From NCBI GenBank assembly GCA_030144725.1, contig JASKMD010000019.1, positions 1,465,989 through 1,529,988 of the forward strand: DNA of 64,000 nucleotides, written 5' to 3'. This document shows, piece after piece, positions 48,901 through 57,839 of the stretch; within the stretch, counting starts at the first letter, position 1, and each line of letters starts with the position of its first letter. The notes below the pieces were generated by a model. It did not search any database. It worked only from the letters and a program-made list of their open reading frames with translations, and was not told where the DNA came from. Source of the stretch: Haematococcus lacustris (Eukaryota; Chlorophyta; Chlorophyceae; Chlamydomonadales; Haematococcaceae). A program made the position numbers and the translations under genes.

Positions 48901-51197
48901 GGCAGGCCGGTGGGCGTGCTGAATGCCTGGGAGCGCAGCCAGACTGGGCCTGCCTGGGGCAGCTGTGAGCCTGTAGAGAAGCTGGGATGAAGCTGCGTAG
49001 CTTGCAAGCCTGGCATGCCAGCAGGGTACATGACGGAGGCCGAGCTTGCGGGCATGGCAGGCAGAGGGATGCCAGGTTGCATTGTCTGTTGTAGAGGTTG
49101 TAGAGGTTGTGAAGGGTTGTAGAGGAAGGCAGGGTATGACAAGGTGCTGGGGGAGGCACTGGCAGGGGCCAGGCCCAGGGAGGCCGGGCGAGTAAGGGAC
49201 GAACCCAGCACCTGGGACTGGACAGGAAGTGGAGCGGCCTTTGGAATCGGGTGGCTGGCGCTAGTTGGAGGTCGCTGCACATCACCGCTGGCTGCTGCTG
49301 CACGAGGCATGTGCTGGTCTGCTGCTGAGGGCTGTAGAGGGGTGGCAATGGGCAAGGTACCACTCGACCGGGGCTGCATTGACGCCTGCTCCCTTGGATC
49401 TGGTATGCAGGGGCCATCCAAGGAGAACTGTGAGGCTGTGGGTGATGGTACGGACAGGGCATCTGCCAGCAGCTGCTCCTCAGCCTTTCTATCAGCTTCC
49501 TGCTCTTCCTCACGCTGCTGGTGTTGCTGCTGCTGCTGGTGTTGCTGCTGCTGCAGCACTGGCTGTGAGGTTTGCAGCACGAGGCTTCCAGCTGGTGGCA
49601 TTGGCTGACTGGACAGTTTAGGCTGCTGGCCTGTGAGTACCTGCACCGGCCCTGACTGTGGCTGATGTAGGGAGAAGGATGGCTGGGGGTGCAGCACTGC
49701 ATCATCTGATTGGGGTTGGTGGGGCGCTGGCAGCTCAAGCTCAGCCAGCTCTTGTGAATCTAGAGATTGTGACAGGTCCGGCCATGATGGGCGTGTCTGC
49801 CTGTACTGTTGGCTGGGTAAGCCGCTCAGCCTAGCAGCCAGAGGCTCCTGACCTGACAGCTGCTGTGCAGACTGCAAGGTCTGTCCACCAGCAAGCAGTG
49901 TGAGAGATGGCTGGCCTTCTGGCTGCACCTGCTGCGGGAGCTGAGGCAGAGATTGGGACAGCCGCTGCCTAACTTGTGAGTGTGGTGGTTGCTGTTGTGG
50001 TGGTGGTTGCTGCTGAGCCGCGGATGCTGGCCAGTGGAGGGTGACAGGGTCAGCAGTGACTCCAGTGCTGAAGCTGGGGCGCTGGGACCTGGGCAAGCTG
50101 GCTGTGCTTGGGCTGATGACGCTGCTGGTGTGGTACCTGTTGATGCTGCCCACCTGCCCAGACCCCGGCGGCCGCACCCGCAAGCCAGGCAGGGGCAGCT
50201 GCTGACCAGGGGTGCCCGCCACACTGTCCAGCACTGACGCTCCCGAGCTGCTGAACAGCCTGCCTCTGGAGGGCCGAGGGGAGCTGGGCCTGTGGCTGGG
50301 TGTGTGGGTGCCATTGCTGCCGCTGTTGTGGCTGTGCCGATCACGCAGCCTGGACTGTGCTGCTGACCCAGCTGTAGGGCCCAGGGAGCGAGGGCGAGGT
50401 GGGGAGCGAGCGGGGGAGTGGGGCGGGGAACGGGAGGGGGAGGCAGGTGCTGCCACAGGTGACCCTGTGCCATGCCTGCAAAGCAGCAGGGAAATGCAAG
50501 TGATGCAGCCCCACAGCCCCTACAGCACAACCACAGCATGCAGTCAGGCTCTGGTGCTACTCAGAGCCAAGGGTCTTACTTGCTGCTCCCATGGACCTCG
50601 TTGTGCAGCTTGGCCCACCAGTTCTGCTCAGGGTCCAGACTCAGCTTAAGAAGCAACCTGCGTGCAGTCAGGACTGGGCACTTTGCACAACAGGTGTAAG
50701 CGGATCGTACCGTGATGCAGCTTACCTGTAGTAGTACACATCTTCCTGGGGCTTGACCTGGTAGCGTGGGAGCACTTTTTCGTATGCTATCAGCACTTTC
50801 TGCAGTGTTAGGTCGCCAGTGCCTGCGTGGCAAAAGCGTGAAATAGTAGAGGGTGGTACTTGCAGGCTAGGGGGGCAGGGGGGCAGGGGACAGCTTAAGG
50901 ACAACATCTACTGACCCTTTCCTTTCTTGGCTGCATCTTCTGCCTGCTGCTCTGCCAGCACCAGGATGTCGTTGATGATACTGAAGTCATAGTCTGTGTA
51001 TGCTCTTTCATTAGTGGGAAGGGCCTTGTATGTCTCCCATACATGGGAGTCCAGGCGTTGAGGGGTCCTGCATACGGCTTGAAAGAACGTGGACCAGCGA
51101 GCAGTGCACGGAGCTTCATGTCCAAACGCACCCTGGTCGCAGAGACATCGCCGCGCCTCCGAACCCTCGGAGGCTGGCGCTGTCGGGAGCTGTCAGA
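33982..51197 (-). CDS. Giant Sfi1-like protein: Trp-containing helical repeat array
   Basis: I join 37 exons. In transcript order (upper limits): about 51197-50916, 50822, 50657, 50475, 48563, 48231, 47637, 47260, 46953, 46528, 46193, 45810, 45558, 44700, 44285, 44012, 43689, 43355, 42887, 42508, 42256, 41794, 41243, 40781, 40195, 39828, 39388, 38852, 38373, 37822, 37334, 36931, 36575, 35933, 35366, 35031, 34543; stop at 33982. All junctions from the second exon on have GT-AG borders and matching phase; total about 2,800 residues. The N-terminal conserved part (DYDFSIINDILVLAEQQAED, TLQKVLIAYEKVLPRY, RLLLKLSLDPEQNWWAKL) precedes a ~600-residue Ser/Pro/Gln region. Then about 28 exons carry some 80 Trp in units like ALYAAWRSWQELVQEQ and LGKAWNSWRAHHAL, as in centrin-binding Sfi1 repeats. 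The C-terminus is disordered. Likely centriole, basal body or contractile fibre role is inference. The start codon is unresolved. Confidence 0.82.
36113..36154 (+). repeat. (CCAC)n tetramer array
   Basis: About ten CCAC units lie in an intron of the giant Sfi1-like gene. Confidence 0.9.
48685..50475 (-). other. Single 1.8-kb exon encoding the disordered region of the giant gene
   Basis: The exon begins after TTTGCAG at 50475 and ends CGCTT/GTGAGT at 48685; entry and exit are both phase 2. It encodes Ser/Pro/Arg-rich sequence followed by Gln/Leu/Pro-rich sequence, with a CTG-encoded poly-Gln patch near 49520-49560. It separates the N-terminal domain from the Trp repeats and may be an extended linker. 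Confidence 0.75.
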
Positions 51198-51469
51198 ACG
51201 AAGGTTAGGACATGGTCAAAACACAAAGAAACTCAACCCAGCCCGACCGTGCTAGGTCACATTGCTACGCGACGTTATGGTCAAGACGCACAGGTGCCAA
51301 GCTCGCCCGCCATGTCGACACCTTGGAAAAGTTTGTCCAAACAAAATCAGCCCTGGACGACATGCGTGGACGAGTAGCTCAAGGTGTAGTCAGCCGCTGA
51401 GGCAGTGACTATTCCTATCCTAAGACCGTATGACTACCTTGGGTAAGCGGGGCAGCAAGGCGCCCGCTG

Positions 51470-51566
51470 GAGCTGTGCTGGTGGCCAGAGCGGGTGAAGC
51501 TGCCCGCCAAGGGCAAGGAGTACCCTGGCCTGGGCTACAAGCGGCTGCGAGACTGGCCCCCAAGTC

Positions 51567-51651
<85 letters not shown>

Positions 51652-51676
51652 GCTGGGGCTCATTAGTGCCGCTTAG
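51470..51676 (+). pseudogene. TnpB/Fanzor-like C-terminal remnant with poly-Ser tract (copy 3)
   Basis: The frame reads ELCWWPERVKLPAKGKEYPG and LGYKRLRDWPPSP, followed by a (CAG)n-encoded Ser run and a stop at 51674. ELC, then GKEYPG-LGYKRLRD corresponds to the segment after the DRDxN motif in copies 1 and 2 (ELCSYDGL, TEYQQGYKRVNDRLP). The upstream part including the RuvC-III motif is absent. It belongs to a different subfamily from copy 1 because this stretch is clearly diverged. Confidence 0.45.
51569..51648 (+). repeat. (CAG)n microsatellite, about 26 units
   Basis: A perfect CAG run, the longest trinucleotide tract in the window, encodes poly-Ser in the frame of the remnant and poly-Gln in another frame. 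Confidence 0.97.
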
Positions 51677-52313
51677 TCAATGCCACTGAGGCTTACCATC
51701 TACTCAGATTGTGTTAGGCAGATGCTCCAGGCAAGTATGCCATGTAACCATGCCATGTAACCATGCCATGTAACCATGCCATGCTAATGCTCAACGTGGG
51801 ATCTACATGATACTTGAGCCTATCTCATTGGCTTGCATCACGGGTGATGACCAAATGGGCGTGGTCGTCACTGGGCATATGAATGGGGACGGATGAACAC
51901 TACTCAATAGCCAGTGGGGTGGCAGCAGGCTCGGCCCACATGACCTCCATCTCTCTCTACCCTGCATTGCACTATTTGTTGGCAGCAGGCCTATCCTGGA
52001 GGAAAAACGAGGACATGGTGACCCAGCTGGGCCTGACTTCAACAAACCTTGAACCTGACCTGGACTCACTCCGCCACTGCAAGTTAGTATCTGTCGCTGT
52101 GCAGTCAGGCCTAAGTCGCGCTTCGCTGAACTGTGCAGGTGACCGGTCGCTAATGCCGGGCAGAACAGGCCGGGAGTGGGTGTGTGCCCAGCAATCCCCT
52201 GTTGCGCATACTGCGGTGACAACAAGCCGCAAGGCACATCACCTAACAAAGGGCGAGATCAGCAAGCTGGGCAGGCAGTGAGGCGCTGAGCTCTTTGGGC
52301 GGATAGAGTGTGG
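51677..52313. other. Intergenic without a supported gene
   Basis: A short direct repeat (ATGCCATGTAACC, three to four times) occurs at about 51738-51782. Nothing else is recognised. Confidence 0.4.
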
Positions 52314-52379
52314 TCAGACTTGGTCGCAGCTTTTAAGAAACCCGGTATCCCTATCCTGGGGAGCCCCTACACTTCTCCA

Positions 52380-52714
52380 TACCAGGTAGTGACTGGTGAT
52401 ACTGTGTCTTTTCTTCTTTAGATTCATGGGATGATGCACATGATACTGTGGCTGCTGTTGGAGCCGCCACTGCCACTTCCGCAGCAGGCTTTCGTCGTGC
52501 ATGAACGCCCACTTTGCCCTGGTCCTGGGCTGCCTGGATAAGGTATGGCGGGGCGGCTTGGCCAGCTGCCCAGCTCCCGTAGGCGCCGCCCCGGTCCATC
52601 TGCACGAAGGCGGATGTCCAGCGCGGCTAACACGTCCCGGTCGTAAAACCTGATGCCATTGCCTGTCGAGCACATCACGGCCCTGATCCAGGACTGCGTC
52701 TCCATGCTGCGCAC
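52380..52714 (-). pseudogene. TnpB/Fanzor-like C-terminal remnant with RDxxAA motif, frameshifted (copy 4)
   Basis: On the minus strand the frame reads GNGIRFYDRDVLAALDIRLR, then RLRELGSWPSRPAIPYPG. After an indel near 52530 a second frame continues RAKWAFMHDESLLRKWQWRL. DRDVLAALDI is very close to the TnpB/Fanzor RuvC-III consensus R-D-x-N-A-A-x-N-I, with the catalytic Asp retained. The remainder matches my memory of chlamydomonad element proteins ending in a basic LLRKW tail; this is not verified. No start codon, zinc ribbon or upstream catalytic blocks are present. Confidence 0.5.
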
Positions 52715-52861
52715 CGGGTGCAGCCACGCAGCTACGCAGCTTTCAGCGCCGCGGTTTGGGTGTAAGTTAGTTCGTTGATCACATCCGTCAGTGTACTGAC
52801 GTGAAACCCTGAACGTAACTCCCTAATTTCAGACTGCACAGACTCACGACATACCTCGTTA

Positions 52862-53407
52862 ATGGCGGCAGTAGAGGTCTTCCGATCGCTGGTGCAGCAG
52901 GGCGGTGTCGGCAAGGGTTCTTCTGCAAAGAAGGGTACGTCGGATTCCAGTTTCTGTGTCTAGCCCTAGCAAGCGCAACGATGCTGCTGAGCTGTAGATA
53001 AACTAGCCGGTGCGAAGGAACGAGATCGGCTTGCACGGGAAGCACACAAAGCGGAACTAATGCAGGCCAAAGCATTGCGCCAGGAGAAACTGCACGCTGC
53101 GGCCGAGGTATTCAGGTCCGCTTACCACCACTTGCAATGTTGCATACGCTGACGTGGCAATAGTTTTTGGCACAGCGAACCTTGCCCAAGCACCACTTTG
53201 TCCTGCAAACTGCTATGTGTATTGTTCAACAAGCTTGCATAGCTATCTCATGTATGCAGGATGGAACGGTCATGGGAGTCGACTTCCAAACGTGCAAGGA
53301 AGGATGCTAGAGCAGCACTGCGGCACGAGGCTAAGGCGGATGGGGCCACCTGCGAGCATAACATCTGGAAGTGCCGCATCTGCTTCCCACACAAGACTGG
53401 CAAGTGA
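52862..53407 (+). CDS. Small Lys/Arg-rich protein with C-terminal C-H-C-C cluster
   Basis: Three exons (52862-52934, 53007-53115, 53260-53407) join with phases 1 and 2 to give 109 residues. The protein starts MAAVEVFRSLVQQGGVGKGS, continues as a highly charged helix (AKERDRLAREAHKAELMQAK and ERSWESTSKRARKDARAALR), and ends CEHNIWKCRICFPHKTGK. The Cys-x-His-x4-Cys-x2-Cys arrangement looks like a single small zinc-binding site. I do not recognise the family. The exons are in a locally CpG-rich patch, and the consistent phases plus the motif in the last exon make it likely to be real. It may bind nucleic acid or be a ciliary or ribosome-associated adaptor; that is guesswork. Confidence 0.65.
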
Positions 53408-54194
53408 AACATGATCAGTTTGGACTGCTGCAAAGGGCAGCTACAGCATTGCTGATCACACTGCAATGCAGTCGTTTCTAGAGCGTTGCTGATTATATTG
53501 CAATGCCAGGCACCATTCCCACATTCGTCTGGTGCCTGTGCCTGCATTGTCTCCTTAAGAAGGCCAGGATGCTGGCACAACCTTTCCAGCTCAGTGACAT
53601 TCTTGATGCATGTTGTTCTTGAACCACTTTTCTTGTTGCGGGATGGTTGCTGCATGTGCTTTTCATCTGGCCCTTATTGCTGCGCACATATGTACGCCAT
53701 GTTGACTACAGCATTGACATTACTCAACTTCTATACACCATGTGGTTATAGCTCAACTGGTGCACTGCAGTAGGCAATGAATGACATTCAAACGAGACAA
53801 AGGCCAGCCCGCACCGTCTGCATGGTGTGGTTGTGTGTAGCAGTAGTGTCCTTTTCTTTGCATCAAGGTTTAATTCTGAATTGTGTCCCTCTTGGCCGCC
53901 TGTAACACTCATGTTGTGATTTGTCAAGCTGCTGAGGGCAGGATAAGGGGCAGTAGATGTTGCTGCAATGCCCCACACCGCTCCCCTGCCAGCAATTGCG
54001 CTCCGAGCGCGCTGGGCGCAAGACTTTCGTCCCCCTGCAACGATGCGCTAATGGTACGGAGTCGTCACATGTCGTGATGCAGATGTCAACAAATTGCACC
54101 ACACGCCGAAGTGTGCATCATAGCGCGGCTTGCACATAACCCAGCACATAGTGCTTCCTACACATTCGACTAGACAAAAACAACTCATTTAACA
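53408..54194. other. Intergenic, no gene recognised
   Basis: The sequence is less GC-rich than the gene regions. Short frames on both strands lack splice support or motifs. Confidence 0.35.
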
Positions 54195-54330
54195 TGGGAC
54201 TGAGTGCACTGCCACGGGTTCCATCAAGGAGCAGCCTCAAGGAGTGCGTTGCAGAAAGTCCCGAACCCCTAGAAGGGGGAGGCGGTCAAGCAGCCTTGCG
54301 GCTGGTGGCTTAAGCGGTGTAAGCCACCTA
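54195..54330 (+). repeat. Internally deleted LINE 3' end
   Basis: TGAGTGCACTGCCACGGGTT and CATCAAGGAGCAGCC match the LINE at 20698-20732; the sequence then jumps to GTGCGTTGCAGAAAGTCCCG, matching 20825-20846, and continues to GGCTTAAGCGGTGTAAGCCA. About 90 bp are deleted relative to the 20-kb copy, joining the zinc-cluster coding region to the 3' UTR. Confidence 0.7.
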
Positions 54331-54337
54331 TCCATTG

Positions 54338-54400
54338 AACATGGAACAAGATGTTTGACTGTGGCTAACCTCACTCAGCTACAATCAACTTGAAACTTAT
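54338..54400 (-). repeat. Dispersed repeat, 3' terminal segment, inverted (copy 3)
   Basis: On the minus strand it reads CAAGTTGATTGTAGCTGAGT and CACAGTCAAACATCTTGTTCC, matching the terminal segment at 8050-8125 and 31506-31570. It abuts the LINE fragment on its left. Confidence 0.65.
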
Positions 54401-54804
54401 CAAAGCTTGAGACCCAAGATGAGCCCATAGCCCTCCTTTCCACCTGAGAACAGGACAGTACCAGCTGGTGCAAGCCTAAGCACCTGGTCCTGCACCAGCT
54501 GATGCCGCCCTGCTGCCCCCAGCCCCACCACCTCCCAACACTCCCCCTGCAACACCGCCCGTCAGGCCCACTGGCCAGGCTTCAAACCGCAAAGGGTTAA
54601 AACAGCATTAAACCAGCAGGCAGTCCTAGCAGCTGCCGCAGCCGCTGCTACTGCCGCTGCTGCGATCACTGTGGTCAGCATGGAGCTTCCTCAGCTGCAC
54701 GGCCCACCGCTCATCCACATGGTGGCTGTGCCCTGACCAGCGTGGGTCTACAACAACTACGACAACTGGCCTACTTGCATATGTGCTGTGCTGCGTCCCG
54801 GTCC

Positions 54805-57800
54805 CTAGGGCTGTGCCTGTGCCAGCAACTTGTACTCGTAAAGCAACAGTGACACATCACCCACCCGCAGCTCCCCCGCCCCTCCCCCTCCCTGCTGGAT
54901 AAGATGCAGCAGCTGGAGCGGCGGGGCAGCATGGAGCAGTGCACTGCCGCCCTCTCCCCTGCCGCCTGAACCTACGCCGCTGCCCCTCCCACCGTCACTC
55001 CCTGCCGCCGGGACCCCACCACCGGGGGCCGAGGCACCGCCCTCCAAGGCTGTCATGGAGGGCCTCCCTGCTGATTGTACCTCTTCACCATCTCGGCCAC
55101 ACTGGCTCAGCACCAGCCAGGACTGGCTTCTGGCCAGCTGCCTGTAGTCATAGCTCAGGATGTGAAGCTGCTGAAGAGTGAGGTCGCCCGGCGCCATCCC
55201 CAGCAGGTGTGACCGGACGTTGTCGCTAAGTGGGTATTGTTGCATGGGCTGCATGGGCTGCATGGGCAGGGCCATAGGTGAGGGGGTGGGCCGGGGTGGG
55301 AGCCCAAAGCGTTGAACCCTCAGCTGCTCATACTCTGCCGCGGTGGCAGCCGCGGCCACTGCCGTTGCTGCACAGCGCAGAGCAGCACAAAGCAGGAGGG
55401 AGGATTGGGGCTGAATGACAGCACCAACTGATGGCACCGGCACCAGGGGATGGCAGTGAGACAAGCTGCTGCTTCACGTGGGGTGCAAGTGAAAGCTGCG
55501 GGAAGGTGTGGGGGGTGCAGGGTGGGGTGAGGTAGGGTGGGGTACGGTAGCGTGGGGTGGGGGTGAGGGGTGGGGGGTGGGATGAGATTGCTGCCATGGC
55601 CAGTGCAGCCCAGTGCAGCAGGTGCCACCCCTACCCTCTCCCACCCGGCACGTACCTGCGCTTGAGTCTAGCGACACCAGCTCTGGCTGCAGCGGCCCCC
55701 TCCCCCTCCCTGCCCTGGCCCCCTCCCCCTCTCCCTTCCCCCGCCCAGTGCTGTCCACCCAGGAAGCATGGCTTCTTGCTGCTCCTGCCTGCCCCTGGCC
55801 CTGGCCCTGCCCCTGCCCCTGCTCAAAGCCCAGCCCTGCCCCATGCAGGCCTGCTGCCGCCCTGTCCCCCCATGCTGCACGAGGCTGTGGCACTGTGCCA
55901 GGCTGATTGCCCGCAGCTGAGTATTGATCTGCAGTGGAGGAGGGCAGAGCAGGTGGGGGAGGGGCAGGGGGAGGGGGAGGGGGAGGGGGCTGGGCAGGGG
56001 CACGCTGTGTAGCCCAAGGCATGGCTGCAGCCAGCCCCTGCAGCCGGGCCAGCAGGGGGGACACAGGGCTGGGAACAGGAAGGCCCTTACCCACCCCCTC
56101 CCCACCCTCCCTGCTGCTGCTCGGCCCCACAGCTGCTGCTGCCCCCCCACCACCATGGGCGTTCAGAGGGACCCCAGCACCAAGGGCAGCAGGAGGGTCA
56201 GGGGGAGGTGGGCCGAGGGTGGGGCCTGGGCCGGGTGGGTGGATGTGAGGGGGAGTTGAAAGGGTCCCTGTGTTGATGCCAGGCGAGGGGAAGGCGGCGG
56301 GTCCTAGCTGCTCCCTCAGGTTCACCTGACCAGCCCCACCCTGTAAGTCAACCGGCATGTCAGGATATGGCTGGCCTGCGACCCTGTCTCCATCCACGCC
56401 GCCGCCGCCGCCCCCGCCTCCGCTGCCCGTGTTGGGTTGGGCGGTGGGTGGGGCAGTGGCGGCAGTTGTGGTGGTTAAGGTGATTGGTGTGTCAGCCTGT
56501 GGTTGGCTGGATGTGAAGCCAGCCATGAGCGCCCCCAGGGTGCTGTTCAGCAGGCTGCGGGGGGCTGGACCAGAGTGGACGTTGTACAACACACGGGGCA
56601 GCTCTGAGCCCGATGTACCTCCTGCTGCTGATGGCTCAGGGTGGCTGGCTGGTGGTCCTGGGGCAGCAAGGAGGGGGGTCAGCAGGCGGGCAGCAGGGGT
56701 CAGGGGCGCCACCGTGTGTGGGCCAGACTCAGGAGCAGCAAACTGGTAGACCAACTGGTAGGGTACTGGGCACGACACCAAGCCAGACAGGGGACAGAGT
56801 CATGAGCAGGACCGAGGTGGGCATGCCACAAGGATGCAGGGTCAGGGTAGGGTGGTGCCAGGTATCGAACCTAGGTCAGCAGTGGGGAGACGAGGGCATG
56901 ATGTGCATGGGACGGGCAGTCTAGATACTTGGTGGGTGGACTGCTCAGAAACACGGTTACTACAGGACAAGCTACACAACAGGGCCCTTCAAAACAAGCT
57001 GCACAGCAGGCACTACAAGACAAACCATGAGACAGGCACTGTAACACAGACTGCATGACATGCACTACAAGACATACTACAAGGTCTGCAGTAGGACAGG
57101 CAGCTCCAGCAGCTGCAGGTGAGCAGCCAGGTGTGCGCTCTGCTACACTGTTCCGCTCCCGGCTGCACCACCCCTGCACCCTGCTCCACCACATGGGCCC
57201 CGAAGCTGCAGCGCTTGACCCACCTGGCGCCTGGCTCTGGGCCGCTGCCATGGTCAATGACCTGCAGAGGCACCCGAATCAGCGCCCTCAGGGAAGGCAA
57301 CGACAGAGAGAGGGGAGGAGAGAGGGCAGGAGGAGAGAAAAGAGGAGAGAGGGGAAGAGGAGAGATAGAGAGAGAGAAAGGAGGAGAGAGGGGAGACAAA
57401 GGAGCACAGAATGGTAGCTGATAAGCCAAGGCAAGTGAAAGGAGAGGAGTATTGAGTAGGATCAAGACATCACACAGTTGTACAGTTGCCACCTAACCCC
57501 TGGCCCTGGCTCTGCATAGCTATAATGGTAATAAGCCAGGCTGTCAGCGCTCACCTCGCTACATCGGATGCGGATGAGGCCATCATGCTGGCCAAGTCAC
57601 CGCTGTCCTCTGGATTTGTCTGAAGTGTCGGGAGGTCGAGGGATCTACTCCTGGCACCGCCCACTACTGTGCTTGTGGTTGGGTCAGGCTTAATTAGGTC
57701 AGGATGGGAACCAGCGGCAGGGCCTAGGCCAGGGACAAGAGCAGGAGGGAGTGTGGAGGTGGGGCCAGACACCAAGGCTGGAGTAGGGGTAGGCCCCCCC

Positions 57801-57805
57801 TGTTG

Positions 57806-57839
<34 letters not shown>

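Noticed and set aside
48890..49738. 282-codon minus frame within the giant gene's disordered exon
   Set aside because: It overlaps in another frame the exon that has phase-matched junctions at both ends.
52788..53075. 95-codon minus-strand frame
   Set aside because: It overlaps two plus-strand exons with consistent splicing and a C-terminal metal-binding motif, and shows no motif of its own.
55474..56156. Alternative frames overlapping the Pro/Gly-rich Kelch exon
   Set aside because: They do not connect in phase to neighbouring exons, whereas the chosen frame does on both sides.
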